DNA from: Eremomyces bilateralis CBS 781.70
Lineage: Eukaryota; Ascomycota; Dothideomycetes; Eremomycetales; Eremomycetaceae
Assembly (NCBI RefSeq): GCF_010015585.1
Contig: NW_022985083.1
Span: forward strand, 172,223 to 236,222
Length of the DNA stretch: 64,000 bases
Direction of reading: 5' to 3'
Positions 44,452 to 56,902 of the stretch are shown here, one piece after another. The position numbers and the translations under genes were made by a program. Below the pieces are notes generated by a model, which had not been told where the DNA came from, did not search any database, and saw only the letters and a list, made by a program, of their open reading frames with translations. How positions within the stretch are numbered: position 1 is the stretch's first letter; the number at the start of each line of letters is the position of its first letter.

Positions 44452-46298
44452 CTACAACTTCGCCTTGTTTTCCTTCTTCGCCGCCTCCCTCAACTCCCTC
44501 CTCAAGATCTTCCCTACTGTGCTACGCGGAATCGCCTCCATGTACACGACCCCTCCTCGCAGCTGCTTATGCGGCGACAACTTCGAAGCAATAAACTGCT
44601 TCACCTCCTCCTCGCTCAACTTCTTCCGATCCGCCACGACATACGCCCTCGGCGCCTCCGTTCCCTCAAACGGCACCCCAATAACCGCCGCGTCCTCAAT
44701 AAACGGATGGCTCAACAGCAATCCCTCCAACTCCGCCGGCGCCACCTGCAGCCCCTTATATTTAATCAGTTCCTTCTTCCGGTCCGTCACGTACCATAGC
44801 CCGTTGCGCTGTTGCAAGATGTCGCCGGTGCGGAACCAGCCGTCGAGGAACGCTTCCTTGGTGGCCTCGGGGTTGTCGTGGTAGCCTTTGGTGATTGTGG
44901 GGCCGCGGATGATCGCTTCGCCAGGTTGGCCTTCGGGGACGTCTTGGTCGTCGTCGTCGACGAGGCGCAGCTGCATGTTGGGGTGGATGGTGCCCACGCT
45001 GCCGGTGGTGTCGGTGAGTCCACGGGGGAGGGAGGTGACGGAGCCGGTGGCCTCAGAAAGGCCCCAAGTGCCCTGTGTTGTGCATTGTAAGTAACTTTCA
45101 CACCTCACGTTACTGATATAAATCAGAATAGGGGACAGGACTTACCCCGACGGACTTCGATCCATCCGCCAGCTTCTTCTGCGATCCGGTCTGCACAAAG
45201 TCATCCATCGGCGCCGCGCCACCCAACCCGCCCTCAAACGACGCGAACTGATCCGTCACGTCCGCCGACTTCGCGATGCGCGCATAAATCGCCGGCACGG
45301 AAAAGAACCCGGTGATCTGGTGCTGCTTGTTGTACTCGAGGAACTTCTTCCACTCGTACTTGCGCATCCAGTAGAGCGACGTGCCGCTGTAGACGGGGCT
45401 GATGAAGTAGCCGCTCACACCGGCGATGTGCGCCGCGGGGAGATGCGCGATGGTACGCTGCGGTGAGGGGATGATCTCGCCGGACATGACGCGGGGGAAG
45501 GCCCATTCGCGGGCGGCCTGGCTGGGGTTGTACGTTGAGGCGACGACGTTTTGGTGGGAGAGTCGGACACCTACGAACAGTTAGTCGCCGACGAGAGAGC
45601 GAGAAACAAACGCAAATCCTCACCTTTCGGCGCCCCCGTCGTCCCCGAACTATACAGCAAAATAATCAAACTCTCCTCCAACCTCACCGGATCCGTCACC
45701 CGCTCCCACATTAACCGCTCCTCCGTCCACCCTCCAAAACTCCCATCTACACTCCTCATCCCCCACTTCCCCGCATCCGACTCCAGCACCAGGACCCGAT
45801 CCAACCCCAACCCACAGATCCCCGCCGCCTCCACCGCCACCTCCACCAAATCCGCACTCGTAATCAACAGCTTCGCATCCCCCTGCGTCACCTGGCGCGC
45901 CAGCTCCGCCGGTGTGAAGCTATGCGACGCCGCGCTGAAGACGCCACCGGCGGCGACGGTGCCATAGAAGGCGACGGGGAGGAGGATCTGGAGGCTGGAG
46001 AAGCCGACGACGACGTCGTGGTTGGGGCCGGCGGCGCCGATCCCGAAGCGGGTGCGGAAGGCGTGAGCAAATTGCTCGGTGAGGGAGATGGTGGTGGATT
46101 TGGTGAGGTAGTTTGACGGGTTGGCGGCGTCAATGTGGAGTTGGGTGTCGGGTTGGGAGAGGGCGTGTTGGGATTCTGGGGGGGTTAGGATTTGCTAGAG
46201 ACGTGGATACGGGTGGTGGGGATACCGAAGAGAAAGGTCAACATGTCCATCTGCGGGAACGCGTAGTATCGCTCGCCATAGTAGATTTTCGGTGCCAT
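44452..46298 (-). CDS. 4-coumarate-CoA ligase-like acyl-CoA synthetase, peroxisomal
   Basis: AMP-forming ligase activating a carboxylic acid to its CoA thioester; fungal 4CL-like enzymes use fatty or aromatic acids, and the substrate here is unknown. Exons 46226-46298, 45624-46175, 45146-45570 and 44452-45072; 556 aa. The ANL motif YSSGTTGAPKG lies at 199-209, with LPAAHIAGVSGYF, TWGLSEATGS, GWFRTGD, DRKKELIKYKG and the C-terminal-domain lysine motif PRSTVGKILRREL. The protein ends AKL, a canonical PTS1, so import into peroxisomes is likely. All introns are 50-73 nt and in phase. C-ending to G-ending codon drift is very clear in exons 2-4. Confidence 0.94.
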
Positions 46299-47454
46299 CT
46301 TGACTATATATATCCTGATATTTGGAGTAGATCGACTAAGGAAACGCTGAATATCAACCAATTGACGACAGAAGACTGCTAGCACAAAGACACTCTAAGA
46401 CAAGGCCCGCAAAGAGGATGAAAAGCAACCAGGACAGATACAGCAAGTTCTAGATCGCCTACAGAGTACTATGTAAGTACAGAGGCGACCCGACCACCTT
46501 AAGTTCTGGCTTCTGAAATTACCGAAATATACCGGAAACAGTTAACCGGAGCCGCTGCTCATATTGCTAGCATTTTAGCGCCATAACAAGCCTACGAGAA
46601 GTCGAGAACCTCGCTCGTTGATGGTGGGATTGGTCGCTTGGATGGTTAATTTGAGGGGTCTCTCCACGTCCTCGGCTCCATCTTGGACGCTTGAGAGCCG
46701 AAATCCGGGGAAATGTGCGGCGGAATCAGCGAAGGTGGCTTGGAAATTGGTGATGGGCCAATGGCATCGTCGGGAATGAAATGCGTACCGTGGTACTTGG
46801 GTACATGCGGATCCCGATTCTAGGAGTGGTGCAGTTATTTTCGTACATAGGTGCCCACACTCTGTCCTCGTTGCAGCAAGGCGCTCGTCTCAAATTGTGT
46901 GTGAGAAACCGAGAATCAAAGACCTTCAGTCCTCTCCACCAAGCCAAAGCCGGAAGAGTGGCATCTACCGTCCGTATGCAAACTTGCAAAAAACCCAGCA
47001 AAGTCGTGTTGAGAAACGCTGTGAGGGACCATTCCGCCGACCACGAAAGGCGTATCGCAAAAAGAGATACGCTGGCGTGTCTCCATCTATACCAGTAGTA
47101 GTCGATCTAGAGGAATCTTTCGACACACCAACAAGCCAGCTTCGCGTCCCTCCATTCCATAGTAGTCAAACAATGCTTGTAATCCGTAGTACAGAGAGTT
47201 GAGTATTGGACTCAATACTGCTCATTCCGTTTTTCTTCGATATCGTGGACGTTCTGCCTTTTTCGATATACCCTCCATGAAGGCCACCGATCGCTCTAAA
47301 ATCCCTCTCGGATATCTACCGCAACCGCTCACTTCCATTTACCAAAGCTCGAGGCCTAACAGCCATCGCGATTATCGTAAAGGCCCAGTCGATGACATCG
47401 AGTGGTGATTCTATTCAGGGGTCCAACGCGAGCCAACAGCAACGGAGAGTGTTC
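46299..47454. promoter_or_regulatory. Intergenic, upstream of 4CL-like gene
   Basis: 1156 bp between the 4CL-like start and the SQS1 stop. No supported gene, repeat or RNA. Confidence 0.4.
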
Positions 47455-49035
47455 TCAGCCCAACCCGCGTCGGTTCCGCCTCATAATCTGCTCAATCGGC
47501 TCTAGAATCCCCGTGTTCTCCGCCCCCAACGCCTTCCCCTTATCCCACCCCATCTTCCTCAACATCGCATGCCCCTTACTCTCCGTCCCGATTTCCGGCG
47601 CGTCCGCCCCGATGACCTCGCCGTGTCCGTAGGTCGTCGGCGCACCGGCGCGGACATTGGTGCTGTCCTTGCTCGGGCCGGCACGGTCGCGTTTGATGCT
47701 CTTGGGTCCAATGGGGCGGCCGAGGACGCGGTCCATTTGCCGCTCGCTGATGGAGAGGGAGTGCGCGGTCTTCTTGAGGATGGTGAAGCGCTTGTTGCCT
47801 CCGCCGATGGATTTGGAGACGAGTTGGAGGTGGTGCGCGTAAAGATGGACGTTACGGCGTTGGTCGGGGGTCATGGGCGAAAAGGCGTAGCTGCGAGTGT
47901 GAGAAGGCGTCGGGGGCTGGATGGCGTGTACATACCTCTCATCGCCGGAGCGGATGAAGCTGCGGATCTCGTCGCGGATCTCCGTAATGGTCTTGCGGAT
48001 GATGACTTTGTCGGCTGCGGCTTTCGCTTTCTTGCTCTTGCTCCCAAGGAGCCCTTCCGCGCGAAGACGTTCCCGCTCCTGTTTCCTAGCTTTCTTCTTC
48101 ATCCGATCGTTCGCCCAGGCCGATTGCATTTCTTCGACCATCTCGTCGTCGGCGAGGTCGATCATGCCCTGGTAGCCCGGGAAACCTTTGGACTTCTTCT
48201 TGTTCCCCAGGCTCGGGCGGTTGAAGTCCGTGATGTCGAAGTCATCGATGTCGTCGAAGTCATCGTAGACATCACCTGTCTTGGCACTGGTGAATTCGGC
48301 AGCTTGAAGTCGCCTCGCGATCTCTTCGTCATCGATAGTCTCCGAGTGCGCGGTATCTGACTCATCGTCCGACTCTTCCGGTTCATCTGGGTCGCTATCG
48401 ACGATGACCTTGGCTTTCCCTTTGACGGAGGCAGTTCCATTTATGGAAGCAGTTCCATCGACATTAGGTCGGTGGGTGGAGCGAACATCACCGGAAAGAT
48501 CGGGGACTCCTTGGGTCTTATTGACATCGCTATCGGAGTCAGGCATGTAGAAGACATCTTGGTTGCCGTTGTGGTTGTCGATGTCCCGAGAAGCGAAGTT
48601 CGATTGACCCATCATGTAGGCCAGGTCATCCGCGTCCATGTTTTCCACGTAGTCATCGACGACCGCCTTCCGATTCGCCTTTTCTTGTTCCATAGCTTCG
48701 AACTCGGCGAGCATGTCAGTATTCTGTAAGAGGTCTCGTGGGTTCACTCGCTTCCCTGTCTTCGGGTGGTAGAGGTCACTCTTCTTCTTGTTCCACCCGA
48801 TGCCGGGCTTGCTCCGATGCTCCCATCGCTCCAGGTGATTCATGACATCCCACTCGTCGTTCAGCTTGTTCCTTTTGTGGGGTGCTAATTTTCTGAGCGC
48901 TTTCACCGAAGGAGTAGGGCTGGGTGGACAGCGACCCTCGAAGACGATCTCCTCACTGCCGGATGATGAGGCAGGAGAAGGAGACCTCGCTGGCTTCCCA
49001 TGCTTACTTCTGGCGTGTTTCTCATCAGCAGCCAT
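47455..49035 (-). CDS. SQS1: Sqs1-type R3H and G-patch protein
   Basis: Sqs1/Pfa1 homologue; in yeast it activates the helicase Prp43 in splicing and 40S maturation through its G-patch. Exons 47936-49035 and 47455-47890; 511 aa. The N-terminal part has DEWDVMNHLERWEHRSK-like charged helices, GIGWNKKKSDLYHPKTGKR and an acidic centre. An R3H-type domain lies near 340-420, and the C-terminal G-patch (GHAMLRKMGWDKGKALGAE) runs almost to the end. I infer a 45-nt intron 47891-47935 (GTATGT...CGCAG), which gives SGDESYAFSPMTPDQRR as in R3H proteins; it is in frame without a stop, so an unspliced 526-aa form is possible. Confidence 0.88.
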   Translation of the reverse strand: MAADEKHARSKHGKPARSPSPASSSGSEEIVFEGRCPPSPTPSVKALRKLAPHKRNKLNDEWDVMNHLERWEHRSKPGIGWNKKKSDLYHPKTGKRVNPRDLLQNTDMLAEFEAMEQEKANRKAVVDDYVENMDADDLAYMMGQSNFASRDIDNHNGNQDVFYMPDSDSDVNKTQGVPDLSGDVRSTHRPNVDGTASINGTASVKGKAKVIVDSDPDEPEESDDESDTAHSETIDDEEIARRLQAAEFTSAKTGDVYDDFDDIDDFDITDFNRPSLGNKKKSKGFPGYQGMIDLADDEMVEEMQSAWANDRMKKKARKQERERLRAEGLLGSKSKKAKAAADKVIIRKTITEIRDEIRSFIRSGDERYVHAIQPPTPSHTRSYAFSPMTPDQRRNVHLYAHHLQLVSKSIGGGNKRFTILKKTAHSLSISERQMDRVLGRPIGPKSIKRDRAGPSKDSTNVRAGAPTTYGHGEVIGADAPEIGTESKGHAMLRKMGWDKGKALGAENTGILEPIEQIMRRNRRGLG

Positions 49036-50209
49036 GGGTGGCGGGTGATGAATAAAGGGATAATTGCTTGATGATTTGATGGTTCTTCCACTCTAAAATG
49101 TAGTGCTTCGTTCAGAGTGTTTGCAAAGGGTGTGCTTTCTGAGGGCTGATGTGCTTTCTAAGAAATTCTGAGGAGGAGGAGTAGAATGGATTATTAGGAG
49201 GGATTTATAAATGCGAAACAACAGAAAAATAAAATCAGAGGCCCCGCCTTCCTAATTCGATCGCCGAGACAAACCACTCATGTGACAGGCTATTGGATTG
49301 GATAATTGGAAAACTTTGGTCGCTATACGGACGGAATTTCAGACCACCGAGCTTCAGTAATATGGGTTGCGCGGTTGATGTTGAGTTTGATATCTTTTGA
49401 TATTTTGGAAGTTGAAGATGCCTGTCAAGCTGCAGTAGAAACGACGCTGATTGGACCACGCAGAGTATACAGACGTCCGTGCGTACGAGGCGTTAAGGCG
49501 AATAGGCGATTAGGCATTGAGGCGACAAGGAGGTTACTTTACAGGGAACGCAGCGGAGTTCCAATTCAGCTCAGCTTGAGTGAGTGGGTCGTCGATGTGG
49601 CTTCATAATTCCATCAGTTCATGCTCTCACACCGCTCTGCTGCGCTGGGAAATCTGACAAGAGACTGGGCAAACGGGAGAGCAAAAGACTAAGCAGGCTG
49701 CACGATTCGAACAAGAGAGGAACCATCTGCATAAGAAGCCGTAGTCTTCAGATCTGATATCAACAGGGTGCTCAGGTCGTCTCTCGATCCACTTCCCTGA
49801 GATCCCCAGTCCAAAGGGGAGCCCCGCCATTCAGGGATCGTTTGTTGGACCACCCAGCTGCAGTTACGTACAGCGTCTCAGGCCTGGGCTTTCGCTGTAT
49901 CAGGCGGACACCTTTGCCCCAACCTGTATACCGGTATGCACCTCCGAACAAAGCCTACTCCGTCACTGCTAATTCCTTCAGCGGTTTGATGCACGATACC
50001 TACCTGTTCTTTAACGATTCCAGTCCCCTACTTCCAATCCCATCCCTCCCACCGCTGACTCACCCGCAACCACCATCCCACTATAACGATCTGAACTCCG
50101 ATCTCCCTCCATACCCCCCCCTTCAGCCATACTGGACGCCCTCCTCCAAACCCTCTCCGCCAGGCTCCTCGACCTGCGCCGCAACCCTCCCCCCCTCTCC
50201 TTCCCTACC
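49036..50209. promoter_or_regulatory. Divergent SQS1/ATG4 promoter region
   Basis: 1174 bp between divergent starts. No supported ORF. The DNA just before ATG4 is strongly C-rich. Confidence 0.4.
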
Positions 50210-51966
50210 ATGAGCAATGTCGACATCGGCCGCTACAGCAAGCGCGTCCTCCAATACTTCTGGGACCCGCCCCCCCGCAACGATGACCCGTCCGAGGCCC
50301 CCATCTGGGTGCTGGGCCGCCAATACGAGGCGATCGACCCCATCGACCGGAGCAGCATAGCGCGGGAGGAGGCCGAGACCCGTCGGCAGCAAGAAGATGG
50401 ACAGCGGCAACAACAGAATGAACAACAGAATGAACCACAGGATGAACCACAAACACAGAAGAACCAACAACGCATCCAAATCAACACCGGCCCACAATCC
50501 CCCTCCCCCTCCGCCTCCTCCAACCCCTCCCCCATCGACCTCTTCACCTCCCACCACAGCAAACCCCCCTCCATGGCCGCCAGCTCCACCAGCATGCTCG
50601 AACATCCTAGCGCCACCAGCAGTCTCGAAGACCTCGGCCGATCGCACGCCTCCTCCACCGACCCCCCCCCCTCCGCCAGCAACGGCAACGGCCCCGGCAG
50701 CACGAACGAGGACGCGGACGCGGACGGCGGGTGGCCGGCAGCGTTCCTGGACGACTTCGAGTCGCGTGTGTGGATGACGTATCGGTCGGGATTTCCGTGC
50801 ATCGAGCGGACGGCGGGGGCGGGGGCGGGGGCAGGGCTGAGTTTGGGGGTGAGGTTGAGGCAGCTGGGGGGGCAGGGGGGATTTACGAGCGATAGTGGGT
50901 GGGGGTGCATGATTCGGTCGGGCCAGAGCTTGTTTGCGAACGCATTGGTGATGTTGCGGTTTGGGCGAGGTGAGTGCAGTTCGCTCCCATAAATCAAACC
51001 ATCTCTTGCAGGGGTTGGACGGTAAGGACGCTGACGTTTTCACGCAGATTGGCGACGTGGTGAACGAGAAGCAGAGGAAAAAGAGCTCCTCGCGCTCTTC
51101 GCCGACGATCCGAACGCCCCTTTCTCCATTCACCGCTTCGTCGACCACGGCGCTTCCGCCTGCGGCAAACACCCCGGCGAATGGTTTGGCCCCTCCGCCA
51201 CCGCGCGCTGCATCCAGTAAGTCCCCCATCCTCTCATCCTCAAATCCCAACTGAGTATTATAGGGCGCTCGCCAACCAGCACGAGTCTCTCGGACTCAAG
51301 GTCTACATCACGGGCGACGGGCCGGAGGTGTACGAGGACGACTTTATGAAGATCGCGCGGACAGCGGACGGGGGGTTCGCACCGACGTTGATCTTGATCT
51401 GTACGCGGCTGGGGATCGATCGCGTGACGCCGGTGTATTGGGAGGCGCTGAAGTCAGCGCTGCAGATGCGGCAGTCGATCGGGATTGCTGGGTATGTTTC
51501 TCCATCTATTTTCTATCTGTCCATCCACCCATGCCACCCCTCTCCTAACCTCTTTCTATTCGACTTCTATGGTTGATACTAACTGTTTCGATCCAGCGGC
51601 CGCCCCTCCTCCTCCCACTACTTCCTTGGCCTCCAATCCACCTCCCTCTTCTACCTCGACCCGCACACCACGCGTCCCTTCCTCCCCCTCCCCACCCCCC
51701 CCACCGCCTACACCCCCGCGGAGGTCTCCTCGTGCCACACGCGGCGCCTGCGACGCATCCAGATCGCCGAGATGGATCCGAGTATGCTGATTGGGTTTTT
51801 GATCCGGGATGAGGAGGATTGGAGGGCGTGGAAGGAGAGCGTGGGGGAGGAGCCTGGGAGGAGAGTTATGCGGGTGGAGAGGGGGGTGGGGGAACGGGAG
51901 GGGGCAATGGGGGAAGTGGAGGTGTTGAGTGATGAGGAGGGGGAGGAGGAAGGGGTGGTAGTTTAG
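50210..51966 (+). CDS. ATG4: Autophagy cysteine protease Atg4
   Basis: C54 cysteine peptidase that trims Atg8 to expose its C-terminal glycine and later delipidates it. Exons 50210-50969, 51048-51216, 51264-51491 and 51597-51966; 508 aa. The start [20 protein letters not shown] is family-typical. A disordered Ser/Pro/Gln insert lies at about 60-185. The catalytic Cys is at about 233 in [15 protein letters not shown], and Asp/His at about 407 and 409 in YLDPHTTRP. Other blocks: [59 protein letters not shown]. The acidic tail ([13 protein letters not shown]) is consistent with an Atg8-interacting region, an inference only. Confidence 0.96.
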
Positions 51967-52827
51967 GTGGATTGATAATCGATATGGTATTATGATAACA
52001 TTGGTGGAGGTGTTGGAGTCCGGGTGTTGGAGCATGGATTCCGGTGCGGTGAAGCGGATGGATGGGTATCTTTAATCTTACCTATCTGGATATCAGCACA
52101 GCATAACATCACGCAGTTCCTCGCTTGGGATGATGGGAATGGAATCCCGACCTATAGGAAACAGAAATGCCGTGCAATTTTTATCCGGAATTCGTAACGT
52201 TGGTGAGAGGGTGCTGGGACGCTGGGTGCGGAATCGGTTCCGTGGGGTGTTGGCAGCGCATGCATGCCGCCAATCGACCCAGGAACGCGATTCGCGAGAT
52301 GCACGCCTTCACGACGCGTCTTACAGAGCCTCTATATCCCCTCAAAAGTCAAATGAGTTTGGTAGATACCAGCTCATGAAACCCATCTGACGAGCAAAGG
52401 TCAAGATTCAAATTTGAACATCCGAATGAGGAAATCAAAGATACAAAAATCACGAAATCAGAAACATTATTGGATCAAGATTGAATGAATGTAATGTTCT
52501 GCATGCTCGATTTCATTTCTTCGGAAGAAATACTGTACATCCCTTGACCCCCATCCATCCCCTGATGATGACTTTCCCTCGGACCATGTGACTTTCACGA
52601 TCCGACGGCTGATTGATGACTGGATTCGACGCAGACCATCCCATGAGAGGCATTAATGGAAAAAGAAAAGAATAGACCCGTGTAACACCGTTTCCCGAAA
52701 CCGTGGCAGTTCATCATGAACCACGAAAATTTCCGATTCCAAACCCATAAGCGGAATCGCCATCTCATCACTCCATCGCGCGCAAAGAAAGAACCAAACC
52801 CCGAAGAGACCGTCGTGTGATGACGGC
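51967..52827. other. Convergent 3' spacer
   Basis: 861 bp between the ATG4 and H2B stops. No supported gene. It holds the H2B 3' UTR. Confidence 0.5.
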
Positions 52828-53450
<623 letters not shown>

Positions 53451-54296
53451 TTCGACGATTTGATGCCTTTCGGAAAAGTTGGAAAGTTGGAAGTGATGAG
53501 TTGGATTGATGAGGATGGGTGAGTGTGTTTGTCAAAGATGCAGCGTGGTTGGGAATGTAGATGATGGATGAAGGAAGGAAAGAAAGAAAGAGGGTGAGAG
53601 ATGGGGGGCGTTGAGAGGTTTTTGTAGTGGGAGGGAGGGATGGGGAGGGGAGGAGTTGATGAGTTGATGAGTTGCTGTCTGATGAGTTGCTGGGTGGTGT
53701 GTGATGTGATGGGGGGCGGCGCGTTGGCTGGGCTGGGCTTACAGTTACATACAATTCTACAGCTGCAAGGGGGGGTTGCTGGGAGTGGGTGATGGACGAC
53801 GCGTTCTGTGTATTGCGGAAGGCAGGAAACCATCAATCAAGGGGATCTAACAGAGGAGCTTGACCGCTTCGGGAATGTTCTTTCCAACGCAGCCAATCAG
53901 ATCGCGTCGTGTTATGATGGAATCTAGAAGCTGCAAAAGGCAACAGTTAAGCTATCCTTCCCAAAGCGGTTTAGTGCCATCACTCATCCCAGATTCACGC
54001 TTTCTGGCTGATGCATCACCACCCCTCCCAAGGCATTCAGGCACCACTCAGGCATCCATCGCGTGTCGCGCATCAACACTCTCCTCCCTCATGGTGATGC
54101 TCCCTCCATCGCGCATTCTCGTGGCTGCCCATAAAAGCCCACGCGCCCCGCCATCCCTCACCACCCTTTTCTTTCTCCTCCTCTCTTCATCTTTCTATCC
54201 ATCCAACATCACTGCCAACTTGATCTATCGCACTCCATCGCATCTTTCAACCGAAACTCATATTCCATCCCGAATTCCAATTCCCCCACTTTCAAA
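53451..54296. promoter_or_regulatory. Shared H2B/H2A divergent promoter
   Basis: 846-bp spacer. A CCAAT box (AGCCAATCAG) lies at about 53891-53900 and a TATA-like CCATAAAAG at about 54129-54137, on the H2A side. ORFs inside are low-complexity UTR sequence. Confidence 0.6.
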
Positions 54297-54986
54297 ATGA
54301 CTGGAGGTAAATCAGGTGGCAAGGCCAGTGGCTCCAAGAGCACGGCTCAATCGTGAGTTTCCCCTTGAACGCGTTCATCGTACACACCTTCTGGACTTAG
54401 AGAGATTTCCATATCAATTATGAGATCTGAGCTTGAAGAAGTTGGATCTTGAATTGAAGTTTGAAGTCTATCCTATCTCACATCTACTTTTTCATTCAAA
54501 TGAACCAAAACTGACCCCAAAACTAGCCGTTCATCTAAGGCTGGTCTCGCATTCCCCGTCGGTCGTGTCCACCGTCTGTTGAGGAAGGGAAACTACGCTC
54601 AGCGTGTTGGTGCCGGTAAGCCGCAACCGCTCTCATCCGACACAACCACATCATTCTAACCCCATCTTCTAGGTGCTCCCGTCTACCTCGCTGCGGTCCT
54701 AGAGTACCTGGCTGCCGAAATCCTCGAGTTGGCCGGTAACGCCGCCCGCGACAACAAGAAGACCCGTATCATCCCCCGCCATCTGCAGCTCGCCATCCGT
54801 AACGATGAGGAGTTGAACAAGCTGTTGGGCCACGTCACCATCGCGCAGGGTGGTGTGCTTCCCAACATCCACCAAAGTACGTTTTCCTTTTCGGTCAGGA
54901 TGGGTCACATTTCGCTAACCGTTTTTTCAGACCTTTTGCCCAAGAAGACGGCCAAGGGTGGCAAGGGCGCCAGCCTGGAGATGTAA
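54297..54986 (+). CDS. Histone H2A, lacking the usual C-terminal SQE motif
   Basis: Core histone H2A. Exons 54297-54352, 54527-54615, 54673-54876 and 54931-54986; 134 aa. Blocks are canonical: [80 protein letters not shown] and NIHQNLLPKKT. This is not H2A.Z ([14 protein letters not shown] is canonical). Oddity: other ascomycete H2As end with SQE plus a hydrophobic residue, the Mec1/Tel1 site; here the tail is KGASLEM, with Leu (CTG) where Gln is expected. No alternative last exon is visible. Confidence 0.97.
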
Positions 54987-55629
54987 GGTGGTGGTGGTCA
55001 TGGTGGGAATGGCTTCTTTCGTTTGACACTTGGCGCGACACAATGGGGGCTGCTGCTTTTTTGATCTCCAATGATAATGGGGGTCATCGGGACACGGGGT
55101 CTGGGAATTCATGGCTTTTTTCTCTGAATCATTCGATCATCAACGAAAGCCGGTGTATATTATATCCATGGCTATGGATAGGAATTCATGAACGGAGCTG
55201 ATGGGTCCGAAGTGGACTTATTTCAATCTTTATTTTCCACATTCTGCTTAGTGATTTGTGAATGCATTTTGAGTCTGATATTCGGTTTTTGATATCTATA
55301 TTTGACGCGTATGGAACTCGGGATGAACGCGTCTTGACTCGTTTGGAAAATGGAGATACATATGGCAGTTTCACATTTATAGGTACACTAGAAATCAGCG
55401 ATATCTAATCATAAAATGTTCTTTTTTAATTTCCCCTTATGGAAATCCTTGGATTTGGAATATATCTACACCTCGACGCAAATCTCCCATGTTGATCGAC
55501 GGATAATGGATACGATGCTCTAGAATCCTCCGTAGAATCACTCATACATCCGGACCACCGTCCAACGTCCATATCTAACTGAACCCAACGACTCAATTCC
55601 CCTTCTTCCCCTCCACCCCAACCCCTCCC
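54987..55629. other. Convergent 3' spacer
   Basis: 643 bp between the H2A and NDUFB9-type stops, AT-rich after 55140. Nothing supported. Confidence 0.5.
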
Positions 55630-56420
55630 TCACAAATCCATCTTCGGCGGTGCTACACATTTACGTCAGCTCACCCACCCCCACAAACCAAAGTCAGAAC
55701 CGGGAAACTCACGATCCAAAATCGGCGCCTCCAAATTCCTCTCCCACTTCGACCCTACAACAAATCAGCCATATCCCCTTCTCAACCCTCCGAACTGGAA
55801 AAACTCACCTCCCGGCGCCGTCGGCGCCCGATACGGTTCCGGATGCTTGTATTCATCGAGGATGCGCTCGGCTTCTTCGATGAGGACCTGCGCACCACAA
55901 AGGTTAGTCAGTTACCCGGGTTATTTGGTAGGGGTCAGATAGGTTGAAGGGGGGGATAGAGGCGTACCCGCTGCGTCCGTCGGTCATTCACGGCGAGGTT
56001 TGCGTCGAAGACGGTACGGATGTACATGGCTTGGCCGCGCCAGGCGGCGCGGTCGTTACACCAGTCGAGGGAGAGTTTGAGGGCGCGGCGGTAGAGGGAG
56101 CTGGATGATTAGTTCTCGTCAGCCTCGTTCTTCTCCGGGGAGATGTCTCTCTATCCATCATCTATCCAGCTCGTGCGATGGTGGAGGATGTGCGGCTCAC
56201 CAGACTTTCGCTCTATGGGAGAGGGTCATGTCGGGGACTCTGCGGCGTGTCAGCGATGGTCATTATCGCGAGGGTGAGCTGGGGAGAGGTACTCGTAGGC
56301 GGGGGTCATTCGCTCGGGGGACACGACGGTGGCCGAATAGGTTCGTGAGGCCATGATGCTGCGGTATGTCGTCCGCTTCAGGGCGCACACGCGCCTACTG
56401 CCGGCGATGAGGGGGGTCAT
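55630..56420 (-). CDS. Complex I LYR subunit NDUFB9 (B22)
   Basis: Accessory LYR-family subunit of the distal membrane arm of mitochondrial complex I. Six exons: 56293-56420, 56201-56239, 55968-56100, 55809-55887, 55713-55754 and 55630-55652; 147 aa. The core is clear: LSHRAKVCSLYRRALKLSLD (LYR motif), WRGQAMYIRTVF, EEAERILDEYKHPEPYRAP, TAPGGSKWERNLEAPILDPP. The start is less certain. The ATG at 56420 has strong context (GACACCATGACC) and gives an Arg-rich presequence-like extension; ATGs at 56354 or inside exon 2 (MTLSHRAKV) would give 125 or about 100 aa, the last most like other species. Confidence 0.9.
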
Positions 56421-56902
56421 GGTGTCGGATATGGTGATCCAAACTCGTTGGTCGAGAAGGATCTGGTTTGAGGGGTGGTGATGGGGGGGTTGGCGGGTTG
56501 ACGGTGCAATTGATGACGATTCAAGCACTGGTATCAATTGTCAAGTGGGAGGTCGAATGGAAGTTCATCTAGGTACAGCACTCAGCAGCAGCTCTGTGGC
56601 GCAGTCTTTCTGTGGCTCATTTCTTGGCACGGACACACGGCAAAGTCGGCGGAACAGGGATGAGTTCCTTGCAGTTCCTTGCTGATGTCCTGCCTTCTGT
56701 GACGAAACAAGAATCGACATGATTCAACTTTCTCCCATCCAACTATCTTTTTCCACCTTCCCTTAGATTCGCTCGCCCACTGTTCCCCCATCCTTCATCT
56801 CCCTTCTCCTCCCCCCCCTCCCTCCTCTGCTGAGCGCCATTGTGTGCTCGGGTGCCCACCCTCGTTTCCCCATCGTAGTCCATCCATCGAGCGATAGCGA
56901 CC
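56421..56902. promoter_or_regulatory. Divergent NDUFB9/KGD2 promoter
   Basis: 482 bp between two genes for mitochondrial energy metabolism, transcribed divergently. No specific site is identified. Confidence 0.4.

Noticed and set aside
47569-48360. 263-codon plus-strand ORF
   Set aside because: Antisense to SQS1, crossing the inferred intron.
50123-51250. 375-codon and overlapping 254-codon minus-strand ORFs
   Set aside because: Antisense to ATG4 and crossing its introns; composition is a by-product of C-rich and G-rich codon blocks.
53451-53836. ORFs in the H2A/H2B spacer
   Set aside because: Low-complexity Ser/Pro/His readings of promoter and UTR DNA; both histone starts are well defined.
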